Part shown: piece by piece, positions 1 to 8,852 of the stretch | Position numbering within the stretch: position 1 is the first letter of the stretch | How the letters are laid out: the number at the start of each line of letters is the position of its first letter | Assembly (NCBI GenBank): GCA_937967995.1 | Contig: CALBTB010000010.1 | Span: 349,649 to 413,648, forward strand | Source of the DNA: an uncultured Gammaproteobacteria bacterium | GTDB taxonomy: Bacteria > Pseudomonadota > Gammaproteobacteria > UBA6429 > Thiohalophilaceae | Length of the DNA stretch: 64,000 nt | Direction: 5' to 3' | Made by a program: the position numbers and the translations under genes | The notes under the pieces: generated by a model | Database searches by the model: none | What the model was told of the DNA's origin: nothing | What the model saw: the letters and a program-made list of their open reading frames with translations, nothing else

Positions 1-838
1 TTTGCGCGAATATCAGGGCCAGACATTACCGCGTGCATTAAGCCTTTTCATCGGCAACGTCGCTGCTGCGGCAAAGGGACTACGTCATCTGGATGGGCAG
101 CCGGATTATAATCGAATCTGGAAAGCCGACTCGGACCGGCCCGAAGATGTGATGGTGCGGCAGGTCCTGGAAAGTATGCGCGAACGGGATGTTTTCGCCT
201 GCATCGATATCCACAATAACTCCGGGCGTAATCCGCACTATGCCTGTGTCAATCGTCTGGCGGCTCCGTTTTTCGATCTGGCAACGGAATTTTCCCGAAC
301 CGTAGTGTATTTTATTCAGCCGGATTCGGTATTATCCATGGCGTTTGCCGGCCTGTGCCCTGCCGTGACGATTGAATGCGGTAAACCCGGTGACATGCAA
401 GGCATCGAAGCGGCATACGAATTCATCCTGTCGACGCTTCGGCGGCAACAACTGGCCGAAGAAGGCAGCGCCGTCAGCCACATCGATGTGTACCACACTG
501 TCGCGATCGTGAAGCTGAACCCCGGAATTTCCGTCGGCCAAATTGATAAAGGGCACCATATTGAGTTAAAACCCGATGTCGACCAGCTGAATTTTCGAGA
601 GCTACCACCGGGGACACCACTGGCCAGTGTTCGCCCGGGAAGTGCGTTTCCTGTGCGGGCGACGAATGAATTTGGCAAGGATGTAACGGATCGCTATTTT
701 GATATGGCCCATGACCAATTGCTTACGCGCACCAACATCATGCCCTCCATGCTGACCCTGGAACTGGACATTATTCAGCAGGATTGCCTGTGTTATCTGA
801 TGGAAAGGCTGGATCTGGCCCACACCCTGTCTACCTGA
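1..838 (+). CDS. M14-family zinc carboxypeptidase-like protein (5' truncated by window edge)
   Basis: The reading frame is open from the first bases, so the N-terminus probably lies outside the window; the in-frame TTG at position 2 is unlikely to be the true start. About 278 residues are visible. The segment DIHNNSGRNPHYACVNRL carries a zinc-ligand-type histidine, and TIECGKPGD looks like the distal part of an M14/AstE-AspA-type fold, the family that removes C-terminal amino acids or deacylates small amino-acid derivatives. No signal peptide can be judged because the start is missing. The gene stands alone ahead of a promoter for the next operon. Substrate is unknown; family assignment is moderate. 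Confidence 0.6.
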   Translation, partial: LREYQGQTLPRALSLFIGNVAAAAKGLRHLDGQPDYNRIWKADSDRPEDVMVRQVLESMRERDVFACIDIHNNSGRNPHYACVNRLAAPFFDLATEFSRTVVYFIQPDSVLSMAFAGLCPAVTIECGKPGDMQGIEAAYEFILSTLRRQQLAEEGSAVSHIDVYHTVAIVKLNPGISVGQIDKGHHIELKPDVDQLNFRELPPGTPLASVRPGSAFPVRATNEFGKDVTDRYFDMAHDQLLTRTNIMPSMLTLELDIIQQDCLCYLMERLDLAHTLST

Positions 839-850
839 GTGAATCTAAGT

Positions 851-859
851 TGGTATAAT
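851..859 (+). promoter_or_regulatory. Extended -10 promoter element for the TPR/L,D-transpeptidase pair
   Basis: TGGTATAAT is a perfect TGn-TATAAT extended -10 hexamer located 12 nt after the stop of the upstream gene and about 55 nt before the ATG at 915. No good -35 is visible, which is usual for extended -10 promoters. Confidence 0.55.
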
Positions 860-914
860 CGTTGCAGTTTTTTTGCAAGGCGCTATATTAAATAGCAACA
901 ATTGGAATGCAGAC

Positions 915-1853
915 ATGATGACGTTTTTAAGGAATAGCATGACGGCAGGCTTTTTTTGCCTGACACTGGTCTCCCCGCATTTGAGTGCTGAATCTATCGA
1001 GCAGTTGAGCCCCGCTGTTGAGCAGGGTGACCTTCAGGCACTGCAAAAAATCGATGCTTACCTGCAGCAACATCCCGATGATTACCAGGCCCTGTTTATG
1101 AAGGCGAGGACCCTGGATAAGTCTGGCAACAGTGTCGCCGCCTCCGGTATTTACCAGAAACTGATAGATAAATACCCCAGTCAACCTGAGGCATATAACA
1201 ACCTGGCGGCCATTTATTCCCGACAGGGAAAGTACAAGCAGGCACAGGAATTACTTGAACAGGCCATGCGCACACATACCAGTTACCAGGCCGTGTATGA
1301 GAATCTCAGTCACATCTACGTAGAAATGGCACGCAGTTCATACGGCAAGGCACTGCAGCTGGATGCTGATCAGGGCACTATTGCACTGAAGGAATTACAG
1401 ACAGCCAGGGTGTCGGATTCGGCTGCCAGTTTTTCGGTTTCCGAAAAACCGATCAACAAACCGGTGTCGGTTGCAAAACCAGTGACGACATCCGCACCTG
1501 ATCCGGTAACAGATGAAATCATCACGACATTACAGGGTTGGGCAGCGGCCTGGTCTGAGCAGGCGACAGACCTGTACCTGGTTTTTTATGCAGATGATTT
1601 TAGTCCTGACGGCATGTCACGTCGTACCTGGGAACAGGAGCGACGCCTGCGATTAACAAAGCCGGACTGGATTCGAATCGGCCTGAGTGATTTTCGGGTG
1701 AATAAACTGTCAGGACAGGAGGCACGAGTCGAACTGATTCAGGACTATCGGGCCAGTAACTATCAGGACAAAACACGTAAGATCATGCGCATGCGCCAGA
1801 CGCCGGATGGCTGGCGCATTGTTTCAGAAAAGAGTATTTCCAGGCTGGATTAA
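915..1853 (+). CDS. Exported TPR protein with C-terminal SnoaL/Cds6-like domain
   Basis: The ATG at 915 is chosen over the upstream TTG at 873 because a GGAA ribosome site lies 7 nt before it and it gives a clean signal peptide (hydrophobic stretch TAGFFCLTLV, likely cleavage near LSAES). Two or three tetratricopeptide repeats span roughly residues 40-130. A linker rich in Pro/Thr/Val follows, then a C-terminal NTF2-like domain (about residues 200-312) with the conserved block VELIQDYRASNYQDKTRK. The same domain ends the next gene, an L,D-transpeptidase, so the two probably act together in the periplasm on the wall or envelope. The exact role is not known. Confidence 0.7.
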   Translation: MMTFLRNSMTAGFFCLTLVSPHLSAESIEQLSPAVEQGDLQALQKIDAYLQQHPDDYQALFMKARTLDKSGNSVAASGIYQKLIDKYPSQPEAYNNLAAIYSRQGKYKQAQELLEQAMRTHTSYQAVYENLSHIYVEMARSSYGKALQLDADQGTIALKELQTARVSDSAASFSVSEKPINKPVSVAKPVTTSAPDPVTDEIITTLQGWAAAWSEQATDLYLVFYADDFSPDGMSRRTWEQERRLRLTKPDWIRIGLSDFRVNKLSGQEARVELIQDYRASNYQDKTRKIMRMRQTPDGWRIVSEKSISRLD

Positions 1854-1856
1854 CAA

Positions 1857-3218
1857 TTGAATAAGCGGTCAAAAACCATTATTGCGTCGATAGTTGTATG
1901 CCTTCCATTGCTGTGGGCGATGACACCCGCAGCCGATAGCCCGAACGATTCGAAATCCACTACACAGTTGACACGTCTGGACACGACAACCACGGCCATG
2001 ACGACACACAACTGGTCAAATGATTCTGATCAGCAACGTCTTGAAACCGTATTGTCACGTATGAACCAGCGGCTTGAACAGGATATGTCGGATTATGAAG
2101 CGCAATTGATCAAGGGTATCGTTTATTTTCAGCATGGCCAGCGCCAGCAGGCGATTGATGAACTGACACGACTTGCACAGCGTGCGCCGACTTTTCATCT
2201 TGCCCACCTGATCAGGGCTGACATGATCAGTTCACCGTTCGTCAATGTCAGTGATATCGGGCAGCCCGGTTTACTGGTGGATAATCGTAAACAGGAAATA
2301 GTCAGTGCATTGCGGCATGAGGCCATGATGCGTTTACAGGCCAGTCTGAGCCCGGTCGATACCACAAAAGTACCTGTACAACTGCTCAATATGGGGCGTA
2401 ATACGCAGACTGCACTGATTGTCGATAAGTCACGGCATCGCCTGTATGTCTATCAGCGTAAGGGCGATGATCAGCCACCGGAATTTATTCGGGATTTCTA
2501 CATCAGTACCGGTCGTGCGACGGGTAACAAGAGCAACGAAGGGGATTTACGTACCCCGGAAGGCGTTTACTTTATTACCAGTTTTATTCCGGATGAAAAG
2601 CTGCCTGAGAAATATGGTATCGGGGCTTTTCCGACCAATTATCCCAATGCCTTTGACCAGCGGCTGGGTAAAACCGGTGATGGTATCTGGTTGCACGGTA
2701 CGGATCGCATTTATTATTCCCGCCCACCGCTTGATAGTGAAGGATGCGTGGTGCTGTCAAATAGTGACCTTCACAAAATTCAGCACCTGATCAAACCGGG
2801 CGTCACACCGGTGGTTATCGCCGATCGAATTGACTGGGTTGATCATCAGCAATGGCAACAGGTCCGTCAGGAAGTACTTGGTAGCCTGGATCAATGGCGA
2901 CAGGACTGGGAGAGTATGGATGTCAGTAAATACCTGTCACATTATTCCCGTTCCTTCTGGAGTGGCCGTCATGATTACTCATCCTGGCAGACCTACAAGT
3001 CTCGAGTGATTCGACAGAAATCGTTTCAGAAAATCGGCATATCGGATATTTCTTTGTTCTATTACCCGAAACAGGCCAGCTCCGGCAAGGATCTGGTCGT
3101 GGCACGCTTTATTCAGGATTATCGCTCAAATAATTTTAACAGTGAAACCGGCAAGCAACTTTACTTCGGAAAGGAACAGGATCACTGGCGAATTGTTTAT
3201 GAAGGGCGTGCCTTATAA
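1857..3218 (+). CDS. L,D-transpeptidase (YkuD) with C-terminal Cds6-like domain
   Basis: Starts at a TTG 4 nt after the preceding stop; no better in-frame start keeps the signal peptide (KTIIASIVVCLPLLWAM). The YkuD catalytic block sits near residues 270-305, with HGTDRIYYSRPPLDSEGCVV supplying the invariant His, Ser and Cys of the cysteine transpeptidase. A TPR-like segment precedes the catalytic domain (about residues 60-110), and an NTF2-like domain with FIQDYRSNNFNSETGK closes the protein. The family makes 3-3 peptidoglycan cross-links or attaches proteins to the wall. Its 3' end overlaps the convergent ElyC-like gene by about 22 nt. Confidence 0.85.
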   Translation: MNKRSKTIIASIVVCLPLLWAMTPAADSPNDSKSTTQLTRLDTTTTAMTTHNWSNDSDQQRLETVLSRMNQRLEQDMSDYEAQLIKGIVYFQHGQRQQAIDELTRLAQRAPTFHLAHLIRADMISSPFVNVSDIGQPGLLVDNRKQEIVSALRHEAMMRLQASLSPVDTTKVPVQLLNMGRNTQTALIVDKSRHRLYVYQRKGDDQPPEFIRDFYISTGRATGNKSNEGDLRTPEGVYFITSFIPDEKLPEKYGIGAFPTNYPNAFDQRLGKTGDGIWLHGTDRIYYSRPPLDSEGCVVLSNSDLHKIQHLIKPGVTPVVIADRIDWVDHQQWQQVRQEVLGSLDQWRQDWESMDVSKYLSHYSRSFWSGRHDYSSWQTYKSRVIRQKSFQKIGISDISLFYYPKQASSGKDLVVARFIQDYRSNNFNSETGKQLYFGKEQDHWRIVYEGRAL

Positions 3219-3976
3219 TAGCGTAACCAGTACCAGGCACGGCCAATATATTCATAAAACACTCTCGAAGTGTTATTAAGTCCACCTGCACTTGGCATGA
3301 TATTCTGATACCACGGTCGTTTGCTTTCAGTAACAAATCCCAACGGTGCGGGTAACACGGTAAAACCGGCCTGCTCAAAGGCCTCTTTGGCGCGCACCAT
3401 ATGAGTAGCATGGGTCACCAGCACAATCTGAGTGATATTTTCTTTTGCCAGCATGGCATAGGAGTCGGCCGCGTTCTGGTAGGTGGTCCGGCTGTTGTCT
3501 TCCACCCAGCGTACGACGCCAATAAATTCTTCTTCCAGCACCCGTTTCATGAGCAGGGCTTCCGGTTCGGCTTCACCAAACACAGCACCACCTGAAACCA
3601 GAACAGGCAGGCGGCTTTTGCGTTGCAGGTATGCGCCATAACGCACTCTCTCCAGAGCAAAACGACTTAATGTATCTTTATATTCATATTCCGGTGCATT
3701 CGCATAACGACCACCACCGAGAATAACGATCGCCTGTGCCTTGCTGGCTTTGAGTTCATTGACATCCAGCGAACCGATTGATTGAAGCGATGTTATCAAT
3801 GGCTGACTGACCAGTGGCATACTGAATATATATAATGAAATGATCCCGGTGTAGATAAAACCAAGACCGGTGCGATAAAAACGGTAACGCAACAGAAAAC
3901 CGAATAACACCAGGACCAGGTTCAGTCCCGGTGGTGTCACTACGGTAACCATAAATTTGCCAAACAGGACTTCCAT
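3197..3976 (-). CDS. ElyC/SanA/YdcF-type DUF218 membrane protein
   Basis: Two N-terminal hydrophobic segments (residues about 8-30 and 38-58) are followed by a DUF218 domain beginning with AIVILGGGRYANAPEY. ElyC-type proteins affect lipid-carrier and peptidoglycan homeostasis in enterobacteria, and this gene lies 21 nt downstream of lipA at the end of the envelope gene string, which fits. The 259-residue length is normal for ElyC. Specific function is inferred from family and context only. It converges on, and overlaps, the L,D-transpeptidase gene. Confidence 0.75.
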   Translation of the reverse strand: MEVLFGKFMVTVVTPPGLNLVLVLFGFLLRYRFYRTGLGFIYTGIISLYIFSMPLVSQPLITSLQSIGSLDVNELKASKAQAIVILGGGRYANAPEYEYKDTLSRFALERVRYGAYLQRKSRLPVLVSGGAVFGEAEPEALLMKRVLEEEFIGVVRWVEDNSRTTYQNAADSYAMLAKENITQIVLVTHATHMVRAKEAFEQAGFTVLPAPLGFVTESKRPWYQNIMPSAGGLNNTSRVFYEYIGRAWYWLRYYKARPS

Positions 3977-3997
3977 GTTGTTATTCGGTGGTCTGGT

Positions 3998-4972
3998 TCA
4001 GGTCTTAAGGGTTTGTTGTGCCTGCGTATCGGCATGATACGACGATCGGACCATCGGGCCACTGGCGACATTGGCAAAGCCCAGTTCATAACCAACGCGT
4101 TCCAGATGTTCGAATTCGTCCGGTGTGACGTAACGTTCCACCGGCAAATGGTGCTGGCTGGGCTGCAGATACTGACCCAGGGTAATCATGTCGCAATCAT
4201 GCCGGCGTAAATCCCGCATCACGTCGATGACTTCGTCAAGCGATTCACCCAATCCGAGCATCAGGCCCGACTTGGTCGGTACCTGTGGATGCAGTTGCTT
4301 GAAGTTTTTTATCAGATCAAGCGACCATTGATAATCCGAACCGGGTCGCGCCTGTTTGTAAAGCCGTGGAATGGTTTCCAGGTTATGGTTAAACACGTCA
4401 GGTGGTGAGCGCTTTAAAATATCCAGCGCGCGATCCATACGGCCGCGAAAATCCGGCGTCAGAATTTCAATTTTTGTTTGTGGGCAATATGTACGAATAG
4501 CATCGATACATCTTACAAAGTGATCGGCACCGCCGTCACGCAGGTCATCACGATCTACCGAGGTGACAACCACATAATGTAACTGCATGGCCGCGATAGT
4601 TTGTGCCAGGTTTTCAGGTTCGGCCTCATCCAGCGGTTGCGGCCGGCCATGCGCCACATCACAGAACGGGCAGCGCCGGGTACAGATATTTCCCATGATC
4701 ATGAAAGTGGCCGTGCCATGGGCAAAGCATTCGCCAATATTCGGGCAGGCAGCTTCTTCGCAAACGGTATGGAGTTTATGGTCACGTAACACGCCTTTCA
4801 GTTTTGCCACGGCCGGTGAGTTGGGTGAGCGTGCCCGTATCCAGTGTGGTTTGCGTAGCGGTGTTGATTTAGGTACGACTTTAACCGGAATACGCGCGAC
4901 TTTACTGGCGCCCTTCAGTGGATTGGCTGGCGCAGGTGAGACTTCGTCCTGGTTGTCGTTTGGCTGTTTCAT
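3998..4972 (-). CDS. lipA: Lipoyl synthase
   Basis: Radical-SAM enzyme that inserts two sulfurs into protein-bound octanoyl groups to make lipoate. Both iron-sulfur motifs are visible: the auxiliary cluster CEEAACPNIGEC and the SAM cluster CTRRCPFC. The 324-residue length is typical. The N-terminal 40 residues are a family-variable extension. The start ATG overlaps the lipB stop as ATGA, so the two are translationally coupled. Confidence 0.97.
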   Translation of the reverse strand: MKQPNDNQDEVSPAPANPLKGASKVARIPVKVVPKSTPLRKPHWIRARSPNSPAVAKLKGVLRDHKLHTVCEEAACPNIGECFAHGTATFMIMGNICTRRCPFCDVAHGRPQPLDEAEPENLAQTIAAMQLHYVVVTSVDRDDLRDGGADHFVRCIDAIRTYCPQTKIEILTPDFRGRMDRALDILKRSPPDVFNHNLETIPRLYKQARPGSDYQWSLDLIKNFKQLHPQVPTKSGLMLGLGESLDEVIDVMRDLRRHDCDMITLGQYLQPSQHHLPVERYVTPDEFEHLERVGYELGFANVASGPMVRSSYHADTQAQQTLKT

Positions 4973-5619
4973 AGCAGTCTTGTCAGATGTGTCTGTAGCT
5001 GGCTGGTAACCTGGGTCAGACTCGGAACATGGGATTGATCGATCAAATCCGCCAGTTGCGTGACCGGCATGTTGGCATAACCACAGGGGTTAATATTATC
5101 AAACGGTGCCAGATCCATATTAACATTCAGTGCCAGCCCATGATAGGTGCAGCCGCGTTTGACTCGCAGGCCAAGTGCGGCGATTTTGGCGCCGTCGACA
5201 TAAATTCCGGGTGCGCCGGTCAGGCGGGTTGCCGAAATCTCATAATCATGCAGCAAATTAATCACGGCCTGTTCTATCAGGTGCACGAACTGTTTGATGC
5301 CGGTATTACGACGTGCAATATCGACCAGCAGGTAACCAACCAGCTGCCCCGGACCGTGATAGGTAATCTGGCCGCCCCGATCTGTTTCGATGACCGGGAT
5401 GTTCGTCGCGTTGATCAGGTGTTGACGCTTGCCGTTTAATCCCAGTGTATAGACGGGATGATGCTGCAGAAACCAGAATTCATCTGCGCTGTTAGTATCG
5501 CGTAGCGATGTCATTTCACGCATAGCGTTGTAGGATTGCTGGTAATCGCAAAGCCCAAGGTCGCGTACCAGAATCGATCGATCGGTTTCAGCTAGCTGTG
5601 CGGTTTCGGTTTGCGTCAT
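4969..5619 (-). CDS. lipB: Octanoyl-[ACP]:protein octanoyltransferase
   Basis: Transfers octanoate from acyl carrier protein to lipoyl domains, the substrate for LipA. Conserved blocks are TDRGGQITYHGPGQLVGY, GLRVKRGCTYHGLALNV (catalytic Lys region) and the acyl-acceptor Cys in NPCGYANMPVTQL. The ATG at 5619, one base from the ybeD stop, is preferred to the longer frame start at 5646, because it gives tight coupling and the usual N-terminus; the product is about 216 residues. Confidence 0.95.
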   Translation of the reverse strand: MTQTETAQLAETDRSILVRDLGLCDYQQSYNAMREMTSLRDTNSADEFWFLQHHPVYTLGLNGKRQHLINATNIPVIETDRGGQITYHGPGQLVGYLLVDIARRNTGIKQFVHLIEQAVINLLHDYEISATRLTGAPGIYVDGAKIAALGLRVKRGCTYHGLALNVNMDLAPFDNINPCGYANMPVTQLADLIDQSHVPSLTQVTSQLQTHLTRLL

Positions 5620-5620
5620 G

Positions 5621-5890
5621 TTATAGCGCCATGATGACCGCTTCACTGGCGGTCAGATCCTGATAGATGTTATCCAGTTGATCCCGGCTGGTAGCTGTAA
5701 TTGTAACAGTCAATGCCGCATACTTGTTGGCAGAACTTTCACGACGTTTGACGGCGTTTTCACTCAGGTCCGGCACATGTTTGCGGAATATCTGAATCAC
5801 TTCCAGCTCAAACTCCTGTGTTGCATAGCCCATCACCTTGACCGGAAACTCACAGGGAAATTCCATGATGCTGTCATCTGCCGTACTCAT
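5621..5890 (-). CDS. ybeD: YbeD/DUF493 family protein
   Basis: Small 89-residue protein of the DUF493 family, almost always found beside lipB in gammaproteobacteria. Recognised from size, position and the core FPCEFPVKVMGYATQEFE. The ACT-like fold suggests a regulatory role, but the function is not established. The start overlaps the stop of the aminotransferase gene as ATGA, and the stop nearly touches lipB. Confidence 0.85.
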   Translation of the reverse strand: MSTADDSIMEFPCEFPVKVMGYATQEFELEVIQIFRKHVPDLSENAVKRRESSANKYAALTVTITATSRDQLDNIYQDLTASEAVIMAL

Positions 5891-6753
5891 CAGTTGTCCA
5901 GTTGCCTGAGACGTTGCTTGAAGTCCTGGTAGATGTCATAGACCTGGCGAGTGACTTTACCGGGCTTGCCGCTTGCGACTTTTTCACCATTGAGCTGCAC
6001 TACCGGCAGAATTTCCTTGGCGGAGCTGGTTACCCAGATTTCATCGGCTGCCTGGAGCTCGGCGCGTGAAAAGTTCGATTCCTCGCAGGCCAGATCATTT
6101 TGCTGAGCGAGTTCAACCACCAGGTCGCGGGTGATCCCTGGTAGCAGACGTGCACTTTTAGGTGGTGTTTTAATGATTCCTTCGCGCACGATAAAGACAT
6201 TGCTTGCGGCACCTTCGGTTACTTCACCGTCACGCACCAGGATGGCTTCCTGGGCCTCTTCGTCAATGGCGGTTTGCCGTAACAACACATTCGGTAACAG
6301 GGAAATGGCCTTGACGTTACAGTGTAACCAGCGAATATCATCGAGCGTAATGGCATGAATACCTTTGTTGAAAGTGTCTTCACTGGTGACCTTTAATGGC
6401 GAAGACATCATGAAAACCGTTGGCGTGGTCTGACTGGGAAAGGCATGATCGCGTGGCGCAACACCGCGCGTGACCTGTAAATAAATTGTCTGATCCGGTT
6501 CGTCATGTTTCATGACGATCTGGCTAAGAATGCGTTTCCATTCCGATTCCGGGTAAGGATTATCAATCCTCACGGCATCAAGACTGTTATTCAGACGTTC
6601 CAGGTGTTCATCGAGTCGAAACAGGCGGCCACTGTAAACAGGAATAAATTCATAAACCCCGTCACCAAATATAAAACCGCGATCCAGGACCGGAACACGG
6701 GCTTCATTCAGTGGCAGGAATTCGCCATTTAAATAGACGATAGACGATGACAT
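5890..6753 (-). CDS. dat: D-amino acid aminotransferase (class IV PLP enzyme)
   Basis: Class IV aminotransferase (branched-chain/D-Ala aminotransferase fold). YLNGEFLPLNEARVPVLDRG and FGDGVYEFIPVY are the hallmark N-terminal blocks, VKAISLLPNVL holds the PLP lysine, and EGAASNVFIV is the cofactor-phosphate loop. Lying between dacA and ybeD in the envelope operon, it probably interconverts D-alanine and D-glutamate for peptidoglycan. IlvE-like or ADC-lyase activity is an alternative, but neighbouring genes in many gammaproteobacteria support the D-amino acid role. Confidence 0.85.
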   Translation of the reverse strand: MSSSIVYLNGEFLPLNEARVPVLDRGFIFGDGVYEFIPVYSGRLFRLDEHLERLNNSLDAVRIDNPYPESEWKRILSQIVMKHDEPDQTIYLQVTRGVAPRDHAFPSQTTPTVFMMSSPLKVTSEDTFNKGIHAITLDDIRWLHCNVKAISLLPNVLLRQTAIDEEAQEAILVRDGEVTEGAASNVFIVREGIIKTPPKSARLLPGITRDLVVELAQQNDLACEESNFSRAELQAADEIWVTSSAKEILPVVQLNGEKVASGKPGKVTRQVYDIYQDFKQRLRQLDN

Positions 6754-6768
6754 GCTCGATCCTGAGTG

Positions 6769-7911
6769 TTACTGGAATAAAAGTTTGACGTTATCAACCG
6801 TGCGGCGCCAGAATCCACCTTCATTGACCTGTTCCAGCGCAACCAGGGGACGTTCGGCAATCAGCTCATCACCCAGTTTGACCTCAACCTTGCCATATTC
6901 CGAACCGCGTTCAACCGGGGCAACGATCGTGGACTTTACACTCATATGTGCCTTGATCTTGTTGCGTTTGCCACGCGGTGTGGTGACATACAGGCTTCTG
7001 GACAATCCCAGCGGTACTGTTTCCTTTTCACCTTTCCAGATGCGCATGTCAGTCAGTGGTGCATTTGCGGCATGTAACTTGAAGGTCTCGAAAAAACGAA
7101 AACCGTAGTTGAGTAACTTGCGGCTGGCACTTTCTCTTGACCGCTCGGAGTTGGTGCCGACAACCACGGAGATAAGACGCATATCATTTTTCACGGCGGA
7201 TGAAATCAGGCAGTAACCGGCGGAATCCGTATGTCCGGTTTTAACGCCGTCAACGCGTTCATCAAGCCACAACAGACGGTTACGATTAAACTGCGGAATA
7301 TTGTTGTAGGCGTATTTCTTGATTTTATAAAGTGCGTAATGTTGCGGGTAATCATGAATCAGTGCGCGCGTTAAAATGGCCAGGTCGGCCGCTGTTGTGT
7401 AGTGGTCCTGATGCGGCCAGCCGGTACTGTTGACGAAGTGGGTGTTGGTCATACCGAGCCGTTCGGCATGTTTATTCATCAGGCCGGTAAAACTTTCTTC
7501 GCTGCCTGCGGTATGTTCTGCCAGCGCAACACTGGCGTCGTTACCCGACTGAACGATCATACCGAGCATCAATTCCTTGACGGTGACTTTTGAGTTGACC
7601 TCAATGAACATACGGGAGCCTTTCATGCGCCACGCTTTTTCACTGATCAGGACCTCGTCATCCAGTTTGATGGTGCCGTTTTCAATTTCATGCATTACGA
7701 CATAGGCAGTCATTAACTTGGTGAGACTGGCGGGTTCGATCCGCTTGTTCATATCCTGTTCGGTCAGGATATGCCCGCTATGAAAATCAATCAGCAGGTA
7801 AGAGTTGGCCTTGAGTTTTGGGGCGGCCGGAATCAGGTCGGCACGCAGTGGCTGGGATATCAGGACGATAAGCAAACCAACAAATAGAAAACTCTTATTT
7901 TTCAACAACAT
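6769..7911 (-). CDS. dacA: D-alanyl-D-alanine carboxypeptidase, PBP5/6 type
   Basis: Low-molecular-mass penicillin-binding protein that trims the terminal D-Ala of muropeptides. The three active-site motifs are visible: SLTK (within EPASLTKLMTAYVV), SGN (QSGNDASVALAEHTAG) and KTG (VDGVKTGHTDSAGY). A C-terminal beta-rich PBP5_C domain and a terminal amphipathic helix (FWRRTVDNVKLLF) for inner-membrane anchoring follow. The ATG at 7911 is chosen because GAGGTGAAGGTGC precedes it and it gives a signal peptide ending near LRADL; the frame itself is open further upstream. Confidence 0.95.
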   Translation of the reverse strand: MLLKNKSFLFVGLLIVLISQPLRADLIPAAPKLKANSYLLIDFHSGHILTEQDMNKRIEPASLTKLMTAYVVMHEIENGTIKLDDEVLISEKAWRMKGSRMFIEVNSKVTVKELMLGMIVQSGNDASVALAEHTAGSEESFTGLMNKHAERLGMTNTHFVNSTGWPHQDHYTTAADLAILTRALIHDYPQHYALYKIKKYAYNNIPQFNRNRLLWLDERVDGVKTGHTDSAGYCLISSAVKNDMRLISVVVGTNSERSRESASRKLLNYGFRFFETFKLHAANAPLTDMRIWKGEKETVPLGLSRSLYVTTPRGKRNKIKAHMSVKSTIVAPVERGSEYGKVEVKLGDELIAERPLVALEQVNEGGFWRRTVDNVKLLFQ

Positions 7912-8006
7912 AGCACCTTCACCTCGTTTACGGGCCTCTATTGTATCGCGCCTGATGGGCAAGCGCACACTACCGGTTGCGCATTTTATTACACGGCCTG
8001 GTGGGG

Positions 8007-8852
8007 TTATTCGAGGACGACGTGTGGGGTGGGGTAGCCGTTATCGCTGATGGTCTGGGCAATTTTATCCGCCTCATCGACCGACGGGATCGGGCCAATT
8101 CGAACCCGATAAAGATTATCCGTTTCGGCAAACGCCAGTGTCACAGAACGGTTTGGAAATAACTGATTAAGGCGCTGTTGCAGCTTGCTGGCATTATGGC
8201 GACTGGTGAAGGCGCCTGCCTGAATAAACAGTGTTTCAAAGGACTTTGCTTTCACTGGTGACGTTTTCGTTACCTGGCGTTTGTACAGGTGCTTGTGTTT
8301 GTGCCAGGTGCGTGGGTCGATACTGCGGATTTCCACGAAACCGGTACCATGGCCAACGATGCCGAGTTTCTTGGCGGCCACGTAAGACAGATCGATAATC
8401 CGGTTCGGATGAAACGGGCCGCGATCGTTCACACGGACAATAATTTCGCGGCCGTTTTTCAGGTTGGTAACATGGACGTAAGACGGAATCGGCAGGGTCT
8501 TATGTGCGGCGGTCATCTTGTACATGTTATAGGTTTCGCCGTTCGAGGTTTTTCGACCATGAAACTTGGTGCCATACCAGGAAGCCAGACCCCGATCGGA
8601 ATATCCGTTGGCGGATTTCATGGTGTAATAGGTTTTACCCAGCACGGTATAACTGGGCGGATTGCCGGCAGAGGTGATGGGTTCCACGCGCGGTACGGCA
8701 TCGGGGATGCGGGCAACATTCACTTCACGGGTAGGCGCGCCATCACGCGGACCCTTGAAACTACAGGCCGTACTGCCTGTGAGCAGGACGGCGGTCATTG
8801 TTATGTTGATATATCGTTTAAACACGTTATTAGCGTGAGGTTGCAATTTCAT
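8007..8852 (-). CDS. rlpA: RlpA-type septal-ring lipoprotein with SPOR domain
   Basis: N-terminal signal with lipobox-like LLTGSTAC, so an outer-membrane lipoprotein. The double-psi beta-barrel (RlpA/expansin-like) core spans residues about 80-175, with GLASWYGTKFHGRKTSNGE and VRVNDRGPFHPNRIIDLS, the region that carries the lytic transglycosylase Asp in characterised RlpA proteins. A C-terminal SPOR domain (about 200-281) targets denuded glycan at division sites. Its start overlaps the mltB stop by about 23 nt. Confidence 0.95.
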   Translation of the reverse strand: MKLQPHANNVFKRYINITMTAVLLTGSTACSFKGPRDGAPTREVNVARIPDAVPRVEPITSAGNPPSYTVLGKTYYTMKSANGYSDRGLASWYGTKFHGRKTSNGETYNMYKMTAAHKTLPIPSYVHVTNLKNGREIIVRVNDRGPFHPNRIIDLSYVAAKKLGIVGHGTGFVEIRSIDPRTWHKHKHLYKRQVTKTSPVKAKSFETLFIQAGAFTSRHNASKLQQRLNQLFPNRSVTLAFAETDNLYRVRIGPIPSVDEADKIAQTISDNGYPTPHVVLE

